This document shows positions 25,426-33,728 of a DNA stretch of 33,728 bases, one piece after another; the stretch's first letter is position 1; the number at the start of each line of letters is the position of its first letter. The DNA comes from Natronomonas sp. CBA1123 (lineage in GTDB: Archaea > Halobacteriota > Halobacteria > Halobacteriales > Haloarculaceae), in contig NZ_WPCC01000036.1 in NCBI RefSeq assembly GCF_009741925.1, positions 1 to 33,728 on the forward strand, written 5' to 3'. The notes below the pieces were generated by a model. The model was not told where the DNA came from and ran no database searches. It saw only the letters and a program-made list of their open reading frames with translations. The position numbers and the translations under genes were made by a program.

Positions 25426-27279
25426 ATGAGCTACGATTACGAGGAGTTGGGTCTCGTCGCGGGGCTGGAGATTCACCAGCAACTCGACACCGAGACCAAA
25501 CTCTTCTGTAACTGCCCGACGGAGCGCCGCGAACCGGAGGAGTCCGTCCGGTCGTTCACGCGATACCTCCACCCGACGAAGTCCGAACTCGGCGAACTCG
25601 ACGAGGCGGCCCTCGAGGAGTCCCGCGTCGACCGCGAGTTCGAGTATCTCGCCTTCGATTCCACCTGTCTCGTCGAGGAGGACGACGAACCGCCGCACCG
25701 CCTCGACGACGAAGCCCTCGAAACCGCGATGGAAATCGCCTCGCTGCTGGACTGTGAGGTCGTCGACCAAGCACACGTCATGCGGAAAATCGTCGTCGAC
25801 GGCTCGAACACCTCCGGCTTTCAGCGTTCCTCGCTCGTCGCCACAGACGGCGAAATCTCGACCTCCGAGGGGTCGGTCGGCATCGCGGATATGCTGCTGG
25901 AAGAGGAGTCCGCCGCCCGCATCGAGGAGCGCGACGACGGGGTCACCTACGGATTGGACCGCCTCGGCATCCCACTCGTCGAAATCGGAACCAAACCCGA
26001 TATCCGCTCGCCGGAGCAGGCGCTGGAGGCCGCCGAGCGAATCGGGATGTTGCTGCGTTCGACGGGCAAGGTGAAACGCGGCCTCGGGACCATCCGACAG
26101 GACGTGAACGTCTCCATCGCCGAGGGCGCCCGCGTCGAGATGAAGGGCGTCCAGAGCCTCGACGACATCGACGACCTCGTCGAGGGCGAGGTCGGTCGAC
26201 AGGTCGCGTTGCTCGACATCGCCGAGGAGCTACAGGCGAGAGACGCTTCGGTCGCCGAACCGCAGGACGTGACCGAGGTCTTCGCGGACACCGACAGCGG
26301 CGTCATCGCCGGTGCGGAAGCCGTCCACGCCGTGCGACTCGAAGGCTTCGACGGTCTCGTCGGGCGAGAGATTCAGCCCGACCGCCGTCTCGGCACGGAG
26401 TTCTCCGACCACGCCAAACGACACGGGGCGGGCGGCATCTTCCACACCGACGAACTGCCGGCCTACGGCGTCACCGAGGCCGAGGTCGAGGCGCTTCGTG
26501 AGGCCGTCTCGGCGGACGCCGACGACGCCGTCGCGCTGGTGGCGGCCGACGCAGACATCGCCGAGCAGTCCATCGACGCCGTCGCCGACCGCGCCGAGGT
26601 CGCCATCCACGAGGTGCCCGAGGAGACCCGCGGCGCCAACGAGGACGGCACCTCTCGGTACCTCCGGCCGCTGCCCGGCGCAGCACGGATGTACCCCGAA
26701 ACGGACGTGCCGCCAGTCGAACCCGACCCATCCGCGGTCGAGACGCCCGAACTGCTCACCGAGAAAGTCGAACGCTATCAATCGGAGTTGGGTCTCGGCG
26801 AAGGACTGGCCGACCAGGTCGCCTACGGCCGACACATGTCCACCTTCGAGGAGGCCGTCGACCGCGGCATCGACCCGACGACCGCCGCCGGCACGCTCGA
26901 ATCGACGCTGACGGAACTCAGACGCGACGACGTGCCCGTCGGAAACCTCACCGCAGAACAGTTGCTCTCGGTGCTGGAACTCGTCGAGGACGGTGAGTTG
27001 GCCAACGAGGGCATCGGCCCGGTGCTTTCGGAGTTGGCCGAAGACGGGTCGCGGTCCGCCGAGGAAGCCATCGAGGAAGCGGGCCTCTCCGGCGTCGACC
27101 GCGAAGAAGTCCGAGAGGTCGTCGAAGAAGTCGTCGGACGGAACGCCGAGCAGGTCGAAGCGGAAGGCATGGGTGCGTTCTCGGGGCTCATGGGCGAGTG
27201 TATGGGCGCCCTTCGCGGGAAGGCCGACGGAGAAGTCGTCTCAGAGTTGCTGCGCGAAGAAATCGGCAAGCGGAGCTGA
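25426..27279 (+). CDS. gatE: glutamyl-tRNA(Gln) amidotransferase subunit E
   Basis: A 617-residue archaeal GatE. With GatD it converts Glu-tRNA(Gln) to Gln-tRNA(Gln). GLVAGLEIHQQLDTETKLFC at the start, the kinase-like core YGLDRLGIPLVEIGTKPDI, GTIRQDVNVSI, RVEMKGVQSLDDI and the YqeY-like tail (about 430-617) are typical. Full length. GatD is not in the window. A CTTTTTTGA box about 28 nt upstream, followed by a short CGCTCC/GGAGCG repeat, marks the promoter. Converges with trmJ. Confidence 0.97.
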   Translation: MSYDYEELGLVAGLEIHQQLDTETKLFCNCPTERREPEESVRSFTRYLHPTKSELGELDEAALEESRVDREFEYLAFDSTCLVEEDDEPPHRLDDEALETAMEIASLLDCEVVDQAHVMRKIVVDGSNTSGFQRSSLVATDGEISTSEGSVGIADMLLEEESAARIEERDDGVTYGLDRLGIPLVEIGTKPDIRSPEQALEAAERIGMLLRSTGKVKRGLGTIRQDVNVSIAEGARVEMKGVQSLDDIDDLVEGEVGRQVALLDIAEELQARDASVAEPQDVTEVFADTDSGVIAGAEAVHAVRLEGFDGLVGREIQPDRRLGTEFSDHAKRHGAGGIFHTDELPAYGVTEAEVEALREAVSADADDAVALVAADADIAEQSIDAVADRAEVAIHEVPEETRGANEDGTSRYLRPLPGAARMYPETDVPPVEPDPSAVETPELLTEKVERYQSELGLGEGLADQVAYGRHMSTFEEAVDRGIDPTTAAGTLESTLTELRRDDVPVGNLTAEQLLSVLELVEDGELANEGIGPVLSELAEDGSRSAEEAIEEAGLSGVDREEVREVVEEVVGRNAEQVEAEGMGAFSGLMGECMGALRGKADGEVVSELLREEIGKRS

Positions 27280-27283
27280 CGTC

Positions 27284-28054
27284 TCAGGATTCGTCGGTTT
27301 TGTCGTTCTCGTCGCCTTCGTCACCGCGGGGAATCTCTCCGGTCGCTCGCAACGCCCCGCGCCGGAGGACGCCGCGCATCGTCCGTGCCTCTCGACCGGT
27401 CGGTTGGCCGCGAGCGACGAGTCGGCGGAACAGTCGTTCGGTCTTCTCGATTTTCTCCTCGGGATGGCCCACGTCGTGGAGGTACTCCGAGAACGTCTCG
27501 TACAGTCCCTCGATTTCGTGCTCCTCCGCGCGGACGTGGGCGTTCTCGGGGTGTTGTGTCTCTTCGACGGTCAACTCACGGAGTTCGTACAGGACGATGG
27601 TCGCGGCTTGTGCGAGGTTGAGGACGGGATACTCGCCGTCGGCCGGAATCGAGCAGATTCGGTCGAGTTGGGCGAGTTCCTCGTTGAACAGCCCCACGCG
27701 CTCGCGGCCGAAGACGATGCAGACGTCGGCGTCGAGTCCCGCAAGCTCGTCGGTGAGGTCGGCGGGTTCGACGAACGGATAGCGGACGTGTTTGCGTGCG
27801 TCCTCGTTGGTCGTCGCCGTGGTTGCGACGGTGTAGAAGTTCTCGACCAGATAGTCGAACTCGACTTCACGGGCGTTCGGCAGTACGTCCTCGCGGGCGT
27901 GGCCGGCGAAGCCGTAGGCCTCACCCTCCGGGTCGAGTTCCGGCGGGTCGACGAGATACAGCTCCGAGAGGCCGAAGTTCTTCATCCCGCGGGCGATGGT
28001 GCCGACGTTGCCCGGCGTCTCGGCGCCGACGACGGCGACTGCGATATCGACCAT
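27284..28054 (-). CDS. trmJ: tRNA (cytidine/uridine-32 2'-O)-methyltransferase TrmJ
   Basis: A 256-residue SPOUT-fold methyltransferase: GAETPGNVGTIARGMKNFGL, CIVFGRERVGLFNEEL and VLNLAQAATIVLYEL form the knotted AdoMet site. Archaeal TrmJ modifies C32. The C-terminal part (about 165-256) is helical and basic/acidic. Its start codon directly abuts the stop of the gene at 28055-28570, so the two form an operon. Confidence 0.92.
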   Translation of the reverse strand: MVDIAVAVVGAETPGNVGTIARGMKNFGLSELYLVDPPELDPEGEAYGFAGHAREDVLPNAREVEFDYLVENFYTVATTATTNEDARKHVRYPFVEPADLTDELAGLDADVCIVFGRERVGLFNEELAQLDRICSIPADGEYPVLNLAQAATIVLYELRELTVEETQHPENAHVRAEEHEIEGLYETFSEYLHDVGHPEEKIEKTERLFRRLVARGQPTGREARTMRGVLRRGALRATGEIPRGDEGDENDKTDES

Positions 28055-28570
28055 CTACGTGATGTCGGAGTAATCCATCCCGATGGCGTCGAGGTCCTCG
28101 TCGTCGAGGTCCTCGATGGCTTCCTCGAGTTCCGGCACGTCCTCGCCCATGTCGGGGGTCGGAATCTCGTCGGGTTCGGTGTCGACGTACTCCAGCCCCT
28201 CGTAGTCGTCGGGAGCGCGGTTGTCGGCGGCGAACCACTCGTGGAACCGGTCGGCGAAGTCGGAATCGCCCTTCGCCTGCTGTCCGGGCCCTTCCCGGAA
28301 CCAGTACAGGAAGTGGGGTTCGTGTTCCGGACACAACAGTACCTCCGAGAGGGGTTCGCCGTAGACGATGCGGGCGACGTTGCAGTCGGCCTTCTTCTCG
28401 TTGAGCAGCCAACACACGTCACACGGTTCGCCGGCGACGACGCGGAGGCGGATGAGACGCCGACGCGTCTCCTCGCTCATCTCCTCGAGCGGTCGGATGT
28501 CGTCGTTCTCGTCGAACACCTCCTCCTCGTCGAAGCGCCATCCTCGAAGCGCGATGGAGACCTTTCCCAT
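28055..28570 (-). CDS. conserved haloarchaeal protein with cysteine motif
   Basis: A 171-residue acidic protein. CDVCW, a later NCNV-like Cys in ADCNVARIVYG, and LLCPEHEPHF suggest a metal-binding or cysteine-rich domain in the middle (residues about 50-90). The C-terminal 60 residues are very acidic. I do not recognise a function. It is cotranscribed with trmJ, so an RNA-related role is conceivable but only inferred. Confidence 0.75.
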   Translation of the reverse strand: MGKVSIALRGWRFDEEEVFDENDDIRPLEEMSEETRRRLIRLRVVAGEPCDVCWLLNEKKADCNVARIVYGEPLSEVLLCPEHEPHFLYWFREGPGQQAKGDSDFADRFHEWFAADNRAPDDYEGLEYVDTEPDEIPTPDMGEDVPELEEAIEDLDDEDLDAIGMDYSDIT

Positions 28571-28674
28571 GGGCGGGATTTCGTGATGGGAGCGTATAAG
28601 CGCGTCCGTCCGGAGGCGGCGTCGTCGGCTGCCGATACCCGACGGCTTTACCGGCCGGCACCCGAATTCGAGGT

Positions 28675-29802
28675 ATGCGAACGGTAGACGCCGCAGGGCT
28701 CTCCATCGGCGACGACCACCCGCCGCGAATCATGGGCGTGTTGAACGTCTCCGAGGAGTCGCCGTACGACCCGAGCGTGTTCGACGATTCGGGCGAGGCC
28801 GCCGCCTACGTCGACCGCGAACTCATCGACGAGGGCGCGGACATCGTCGACGTGGGGTTGGAATCGGCGAACAAGCGCTTCGAGGTGCTGTCGGCCGAGG
28901 GTGAACTCGACCGCCTCGACACCGCCGTCGAGACGCTGGAATCGACCTCCGGTGATGCCGTCTGGTCGATAGAGACGCGGTATCACGAAGTCGCCGAAGC
29001 CGCGCTCGATGCGGGCTTCGAGATGGTCAACGACATCTGTGGCTTTGCCGACCCGGAGATGCCCCGCGTCTGTTCGGAGTACGACGTGGCCGTCTCGAAG
29101 ATGGCCTCGCCACCGGACCTCGAACGTCCCGGTGCGGTCGAAGACCCCGACGACATATACGAGGCGCTGTCGATGAACGGCTTCACCGAGAAGACGCTCG
29201 TCGACCCCGCATTCGGCGGGTGGTCGGAAGACAAGACCCTCGAAGACGACCGCGAGACGTTCGACCGCCTGCGGGAGTTCCGCGGCTACGGCCGACCGAT
29301 TCTGGTTTCCATCAACCGGAAGAACTTCCTTCGAGAAATCGCGGGACGGGACACCGAAGAGGCGCTGCCGGTGTCGCTCGCGGCCACGTCGATGGCGGTC
29401 GAGCGCGGCGCCCACGTGGTCCGAACCCACGACGTCGCCGAGACTCGCGACGCCGCCCTCGTCGGCTACGAGTTCCGACGCGACCGACTCCGGGACCCCG
29501 AAATCGGCGTCGAGGAGCTGGACGTGACAACGGATGGGGAGTTCGCCCGTCACCTCGACCGTGTGACTGGCTCCGAGGCAGACCCCGAAGTCACGACCCA
29601 CGTCTTCGAACTCCGCCTACCCGAGGAAGTCGAACGCTACGTCGCCAGACGCGCTAGAACGGAGAACGTCCGAGCCTACCGCGGTGACGGGCTTTTGCTC
29701 GTCGGAACCGCGGCCGAACTCCGCTCGCTCCGGTCGGTCGTTCGCTCGGGACCGAAATCTGCCCAAAACGCTTTAGGGTCGATATCGGCGTCTTTGGAGT
29801 AG
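28675..29802 (+). CDS. folP: dihydropteroate synthase family protein
   Basis: A 375-residue protein. PRIMGVLNVSEESPYD replaces the usual NVTPDSFSDGG. Then come GADIVDVGLESANKR, VNDICGF, TLVDPAFGG, VSINRKNF and the end motif VRTHDV, all in DHPS order up to about residue 260. The following 110 residues are an extra C-terminal domain with no bacterial counterpart that I know. It could condense a pterin diphosphate with p-aminobenzoate or a related acceptor. The adjacent mptE-like gene supports a pterin pathway. Substitutions in motif 1 leave exact chemistry open. A GGCTTTACC box lies about 27 nt upstream. Confidence 0.8.
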   Translation: MRTVDAAGLSIGDDHPPRIMGVLNVSEESPYDPSVFDDSGEAAAYVDRELIDEGADIVDVGLESANKRFEVLSAEGELDRLDTAVETLESTSGDAVWSIETRYHEVAEAALDAGFEMVNDICGFADPEMPRVCSEYDVAVSKMASPPDLERPGAVEDPDDIYEALSMNGFTEKTLVDPAFGGWSEDKTLEDDRETFDRLREFRGYGRPILVSINRKNFLREIAGRDTEEALPVSLAATSMAVERGAHVVRTHDVAETRDAALVGYEFRRDRLRDPEIGVEELDVTTDGEFARHLDRVTGSEADPEVTTHVFELRLPEEVERYVARRARTENVRAYRGDGLLLVGTAAELRSLRSVVRSGPKSAQNALGSISASLE

Positions 29803-29947
29803 TCTGACGTATGTCGGACGCTTGGCATTCAGTACAAGAAAGCTTATGCCAGACCGACCGGAATGACCGACTGGAAGCCCGGAGGGCACATCTGGGTAGG
29901 GGTACCTTGGTGCGCTCTGGGCCCAGTCTTTACGTCCCGTAGTGGCG
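29803..29947 (+). other. 145-base gap between folP and mptE
   Basis: Contains an AAGCTTATGC box near 29838, a CTTTACG box near 29928 and a short 43-codon open frame from ATG 29811 to TAG 29942. The frame has no recognisable domain and weak coding character, so I do not call it a gene. The sequence may be an mRNA leader. Confidence 0.35.
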
Positions 29948-30643
29948 ATGCTATACCAGGAGTGGAATCCCGCATACGAGGCGATACTGTCCGATTTCGG
30001 GTTCGACCGAGCGGCCGACGAACACGCCAGAGACCTGCTCGCCGAATTATTGGCGGACGAACGGCCGCTCGGCCTCGACGACATCGACCTCTCGGGGACG
30101 GTCGCGGTTTGTGGCGCGGCGCCAACGCTGGCCGGTGACCTCTCGGTTGCCCGTCGGGCCGACAGCGTCGTCGCCGCCTCGACGGCCGTCGACGTGCTCC
30201 GTGATGCCGGCATCGCCGTCGACTGCATGGTGACCGACCTCGACAAGAACCCGGAGACTGCTCGGGAGTTGACCACGGCGGGGACGCCGGTGGCGGCTCA
30301 CGCCCACGGCGACAACGTCGAGGCACTCCGGGAGGTGGTGCCGACCTTCGACGCCGCTGCGGTGCTGCCGACGACGCAAGCCGAGCCACGCGGTCCCGTC
30401 GTCAACCCCGGCGGCTTCACAGACGGCGACCGGGCGGCCTTCCTCGCGGACGCCTGTGGCGCTGATTCCCTTGTCTTCGCGGGGTGGGACTTCGACGACC
30501 CGACGGTCGAACCGACGAAGGCACGGAAACTGCTGTGGGCCGAACGGCTGCTCCGGTGGCTGGAACTGCGCCGTGGTGAGCGCTTCGGTGTTCTCGACGG
30601 CCGCCGTGACAGCATCGACCTCCCGTGGCTCGATGAGGCGTGA
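29948..30643 (+). CDS. mptE: 6-hydroxymethylpterin diphosphokinase, archaeal MptE type
   Basis: A 231-residue protein of the DUF115/MptE family, which activates 6-hydroxymethyl-7,8-dihydropterin with ATP in archaea in place of bacterial FolK. The substrate loop VAVCGAAPTLAGDL, the acidic motif MVTDLDKNPET and HAHGDNVEAL followed by VNPGGFTDGDRAAFLADACGA are characteristic. Its neighbour is the DHPS-family gene, one biosynthetic step later. Start ATG 29948. GTG 29942 is also possible. Confidence 0.88.
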   Translation: MLYQEWNPAYEAILSDFGFDRAADEHARDLLAELLADERPLGLDDIDLSGTVAVCGAAPTLAGDLSVARRADSVVAASTAVDVLRDAGIAVDCMVTDLDKNPETARELTTAGTPVAAHAHGDNVEALREVVPTFDAAAVLPTTQAEPRGPVVNPGGFTDGDRAAFLADACGADSLVFAGWDFDDPTVEPTKARKLLWAERLLRWLELRRGERFGVLDGRRDSIDLPWLDEA

Positions 30644-30701
30644 GCCGGCAGTATCGGGGGCAGTCGGACCTTTTATTTCCGCCTCCGGCGAAGCGCGTCC
30701 G

Positions 30702-31662
30702 ATGACGGCCGACCCGCCGGTCCACCGTATCGAGTTCGACATCCCGTGGCCGCCCGACACCGCCTACGCTTACCTCCTCGACGCCGACGAGTTGATACTC
30801 GTCGACGCCGGCGCACCGGGAGAGACAGCCACCGATACGCTCCGAGAAGGGCTCGCCGAGGCGGGTTACGAACTGTCCGATATCGAGCACCTCCTGATAA
30901 CACATCCGCACACCGACCACGGTGGGCAGGTCGCAACTATCGTCGAGGCTGCCGACCCCGTCGTGTACACGCTTTCGGGCGTCCGCAAGCGCCTCACACG
31001 GGACCCCGACGACCTCGCGGCCGCCGTCCGTCGGAACGCGGTCGAGGTTGGCATACCGGACCCGAAAAAAGAGGTCGACCGAGCGGTCGACTCGCTCCGA
31101 CGGAATCGGAACTGTCTGCCGCCCGAACACATCGACATCGAACTCGCCCCGGGCGAGACTGTCGAGGCGGGCGGCCTCACGTTCGAAGCGATACACGTGC
31201 CGGGCCACCAGGAGAACCAGGCGGCGTTCCGACACGGTGACCGGCTCTTCGCCGGCGATACTGCCGTCGAGCCGTTCCGCCCAGCGGCGCTCCACGTCGG
31301 CCTCGACGACGGCTGTCGAGAGGCGATAGACGCCTTCCATCGGGGATTGGACGCCCTCGAGGCCGTCGCTCCGGCCATCGACTGCGTCTATCCCGGCCAC
31401 GGCCCCGTCTTCGAGGACCTCCCGACCGTCGTCGAGCGGGACCGCGAGTCGTTGGAGACCCTCGCCACGGACTGCCGGCGCACGCTGGCGGACCTCGGGG
31501 GGGGCGACGGCTTACGAGGTGACCGACGCCCGCATCGAGAACCTCGAAAAACGACCGTACACGCTCTTCGAGTCAGTCGGCGCGCTCGCACGACTGGAAC
31601 GGCAGGGTAACATCGAGTCGACGACCGACGACGGCGTGCGACGCTACCGTCTCGAAGACTGA
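30702..31662 (+). CDS. MBL-fold metallo-hydrolase, frameshifted as sequenced
   Basis: A metallo-beta-lactamase-fold hydrolase. HPHTDH (His68, His70, Asp72, His73), VPGHQENQAAF, LFAGDTA and VYPGHGPVF give the metal ligands. The open frame carries DLGGGDG and a non-homologous tail, but one base fewer in the G8 run at 31497-31504 continues as ATAYEVTDARIENLEKRPY and LARLERQGNI to a stop at 31662. That gives 319 residues with a winged-helix-like C-terminal tail as in glyoxalase II-type/LACTB2-like proteins. A TTTTATTT box lies 28 nt upstream of the ATG. Confidence 0.82.
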
Positions 31663-31770
31663 CGGGCGTGATACGGGCGAACGTCGACGCCAGCGTTGAC
31701 GACCGCAGCGCGTGGACGGCTCCGGAGAACCCCCGGAAGCGCCCCCTCCGCCAGTGGAGCGCCGATAACC

Positions 31771-33498
31771 TCAGAGAACGGTCCCGTGTTTCTTGTCTGG
31801 TAGGTCCTTCTCGATGCCTTCGTAGAACGCGAACCGTCGTTCGAGTTGTTCGCGCAGACTCGATGGCGGAATCACGTCGTCGATGACGACTTCGCTCGCC
31901 ATCCGACGGACGTCGATGTCCTCGCGGTACTCCTCGCGGAGCTGTTGCTCCATCTCCTTGCGCTCTTCCTCGTCGTCGATGTCGGCCAGTTTGCGGGCGT
32001 AGACGGCGTTGATGGCCGCTTCCGGCCCCATGATGCCGATTTCACCCGAGGGAAGCGCGATGGTCGATTCCGGGTCGTAGGCCGGTCCCGACATCGCGTA
32101 GATGCCGGCGCCGTAGGCCTTCCGGACGACGACACACTGCTTCGGCACCGTCGCGCTGGAAGTGGCGTAAATCATCTTCTTGCCCTGCTCCAGAATCCCG
32201 TCCTTTTCGACCTGCGAGCCGGCCATGAACCCCGGCGTGTCCGACAGATACAGCAGCGGGATGTTGTAGGCGTCGCAGGTCCAGATGAACTCGGCGGCCT
32301 TCTCGGCGGCATCGGGGAAGATGGCCCCGGCCCGGTGGTTCGGTTGGTTGGCGACGATGCCGACGGGCCGCCCGTCGATTCGCGCGAACGACGTGATAAT
32401 TTCCTTGCCGTACTCCGGGCGGAGTTCCAGTGTCGACCCCGCATCGACCACGCGGTCGATGACATCGAACATGTCGTAGCCCTTGTTCGGCTCCTGTGGA
32501 ATCACCGAGTCGATGCCCTTCGGAGCGTACTTCGGCGGCTTCGGCGTTGCCCGCGGCGGGTCCTCGTCGCTGTTGTCCGGCAGGTAGCTGATGAGTTGGG
32601 CGACCAGTTCCCGGGCGTGTTCCTCGTCTTCTGCGATGAGGTCGGCGCTCCCGGAGTGTTTCGCGTGTACGTCCGGGCCGCCGAGTTCCTGCAGGCCGAT
32701 GTCCTCGCCGGTGACCATCTCGACCATCCGGGGGGAGGCGATAGCCATCGCGCTCATCCCGCGGACCATGACGGTGAAATCCGCGAAGACGGGCGTGTAG
32801 GCAGCGCCCGCGATGCAGGGGCCGTACAGGACACAGATTTGCGGAACGCGGCCCGAAAGCCGCGAGTGGTTGTAGTAGTACTTGCCGATGCCCTCGCGGT
32901 TGGCGAAAAAGCCCGTCTGCTGGTCGATGCGGCCGCCCGAGGAGTCCATCAGGTACAGCACCGGTTGCCCCGTTTTGAGGGCGCGCTGTTGCATCCGGAG
33001 GAACTTCTCGACGCCCTTGGCGGCCATGCTGCCGCGTTTGACGGTGTAGTCGTTGGCCATGAAGTGGACGTCGCGGTCCTCGAACTCGGCGCCGCCGGTG
33101 ATGAGACCGTCTGCCGGCAGCACGTCGTCGGCGTCGAACTCCGCGAACGTGCCATCCTCGAAGAGGAAGCCGTCATCGCCGAACCACAGGTCGATGCGGT
33201 CCCGGACGAACAGTTTGCCCTCCTCGGGCAGTTGCTCCTTGTACTTCTCTTTGCCCCCCGATTCGATTTCCTCGATTTGTTCGAGTAGCTTCTCTTCGCG
33301 TTCGGTCGGCCCGAGGTCGTCGTCGATGGGTTCGGTGTCGGCCGACCTCCCGGCATCGCCGCCGTCGTAGGTCGCCTCGCCGAGTACCGTGCCGTCGTCG
33401 TCGACGACCGTCACGTCGTCTTCGTAGTGGGTGGCCATCGCCTCGGCTATCGCGCGTGCCTGTACCTCGGACGTGTCGTCGGAGACTCTGATGCGCAT
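31771..33498 (-). CDS. acyl-CoA carboxylase carboxyltransferase (beta) subunit
   Basis: A 575-residue carboxyltransferase of the acetyl/propionyl-CoA carboxylase family. Core: LYLMDSSGGRIDQQTGFFA, QICVLYGPCIAGAAYTP, IGLQELGGPDVHAKHSGSADLI, FARIDGRPVGIVANQP, LLYLSDTPGFMAGSQVEKDG and the second oxyanion segment PSGEIGIMGPEAAINAVYARKL. An N-terminal part (about 1-60, MRIRVSDDTSEVQARAIAEA) looks like the small PccX-type subunit fused to the front. Start ATG 33498; GTG 33507 overlaps the upstream stop. Propionyl versus acetyl preference is not evident. Confidence 0.92.
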   Translation of the reverse strand: MRIRVSDDTSEVQARAIAEAMATHYEDDVTVVDDDGTVLGEATYDGGDAGRSADTEPIDDDLGPTEREEKLLEQIEEIESGGKEKYKEQLPEEGKLFVRDRIDLWFGDDGFLFEDGTFAEFDADDVLPADGLITGGAEFEDRDVHFMANDYTVKRGSMAAKGVEKFLRMQQRALKTGQPVLYLMDSSGGRIDQQTGFFANREGIGKYYYNHSRLSGRVPQICVLYGPCIAGAAYTPVFADFTVMVRGMSAMAIASPRMVEMVTGEDIGLQELGGPDVHAKHSGSADLIAEDEEHARELVAQLISYLPDNSDEDPPRATPKPPKYAPKGIDSVIPQEPNKGYDMFDVIDRVVDAGSTLELRPEYGKEIITSFARIDGRPVGIVANQPNHRAGAIFPDAAEKAAEFIWTCDAYNIPLLYLSDTPGFMAGSQVEKDGILEQGKKMIYATSSATVPKQCVVVRKAYGAGIYAMSGPAYDPESTIALPSGEIGIMGPEAAINAVYARKLADIDDEEERKEMEQQLREEYREDIDVRRMASEVVIDDVIPPSSLREQLERRFAFYEGIEKDLPDKKHGTVL

Positions 33499-33503
33499 CG
33501 GTA

Positions 33504-33602
33504 TCACTCCAGTACGACGAGCGTATCGCCCATGTCGACGGAGTTGCCTTCCTCGACCGGAACGGACGCGACGGTCCCGCTCGTGGAGGCGACCACGTGA
33601 GA
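33504..33602 (-). pseudogene. C-terminal end of biotin-carrier domain, truncated
   Basis: Reading toward the stop at 33504 gives SHVVASTSGTVASVPVEEG then MGDTLVVLE, the end of a biotinyl (BCCP) domain as found at the C-terminus of haloarchaeal carboxylase alpha subunits. The lysine motif (AMKM) that should lie just before SHVVAS is absent. The DNA upstream (minus direction) reads something else in another frame. The gene is therefore cut here, by rearrangement, frameshift or assembly error. Its stop overlaps the possible GTG start of the carboxyltransferase, as in an operon. Confidence 0.55.
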
Positions 33603-33603
33603 G

Positions 33604-33728
33604 CCAGCCGAAGCGCCGCCAGCTGCCGTTCGGTCACCGCCTCGAACAGCTGGTCGACCGGTGCGAGCATACTGTGGGGAATCCGCTGTTCGGTAATCGC
33701 GGTCTTCGAGAGGACCTCGATGTCCCGG
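33604..33728 (-). pseudogene. fragment of a Bat-type HTH_10 regulator at the window edge
   Basis: In the frame beginning RDIEVLSKTAITEQ the fragment runs to LFEAVTERQLAALRLA, which matches the start of the HTH_10 helix-turn-helix (compare LTDRQREVFETA in the gene at 8516-9187). The helix-turn-helix breaks off at about 33604 and the sequence switches to the biotin-carrier end. The upstream part lies outside the window. Confidence 0.45.

Noticed and set aside
29811-29942. 43-codon open frame between folP and mptE
   Set aside because: No recognisable domain, weak coding character, and it ends six bases before the mptE ATG by chance of frame. Evidence is not enough for a gene.
31663-31770. Imperfect inverted repeat GTCGACGC/GCGTTGAC as a terminator
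   Set aside because: One mismatch, no T-run after it, and this type of repeat arises often in GC-rich DNA.

Overview
The window is a chromosomal segment of a haloarchaeon (class Halobacteria). The evidence is GC-rich DNA, acidic D/E-rich proteins, AT-rich TATA boxes about 25-28 nt before start codons (leaderless transcripts), Tat and PGF-CTERM-type surface proteins, and archaeal genes for diphthamide, GatE, Trm5, TrmJ, FEN1, SRP19 and Gar1. I cannot name the genus. Most of the content is core or conserved haloarchaeal genes. There is no insertion sequence, integrase, CRISPR array or rRNA.

Layout. 1-610: a VOC/glyoxalase pseudogene with a duplicated tail. 718-3721: two archaeosortase-A paralogs flanking a Tat-exported protein whose C-terminal part looks transglutaminase/cysteine-peptidase-like. 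This is the most interesting locus. 3732-5610: divergent dphB and trm5, the latter frameshifted at a C6 run. 5701-8247: a secreted surface protein with a PGF-pre-PGF domain. 8312-8384: tRNA-Thr(CGU). 8516-10700: regulators and small proteins (HTH_10, cupin with zinc ribbon, zinc-finger miniprotein, winged helix, two-TM protein). 10676-14069: the B12 uptake locus btuD-btuC with divergent btuF. 14107-15678: srp19-gar1-presenilin-like protease. 15730-21317: a winged-helix/zinc-ribbon regulator, an ornithine cyclodeaminase homolog, an OFA-type MFS transporter, DUF3054, a methyltransferase, a GNAT protein and small membrane proteins. 21405-24721: fen1, bolA, fumC and a DUF4395 gene with two C10 tracts. 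24862-28570: a PadR regulator with an upstream inverted repeat, then gatE facing trmJ and a cysteine-motif protein. 28675-31662: a dihydropteroate-synthase homolog, an archaeal MptE-like pterin diphosphokinase, and an MBL-fold hydrolase frameshifted at a G8 run. 31771-33728: an acyl-CoA carboxylase carboxyltransferase subunit, the end of a biotin-carrier gene, and at the window edge a fragment that reads like a Bat-type regulator in another frame.

Functional links. The archaeosortases would process C-terminally anchored surface proteins. Two candidate substrates in the window, BtuF and the PGF-pre-PGF protein, both carry A-G-F rather than P-G-F before the C-terminal hydrophobic stretch. The two pterin genes suggest a local pterin/folate module using the archaeal-type pyrophosphokinase.

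Quality note. Apparent frameshifts occur at 4804-4809 (C6), 31497-31504 (G8), several times in 57-410, and at about 33600. Single-base homopolymer sequencing errors are a live explanation for the first two, so those genes are probably intact in the organism.
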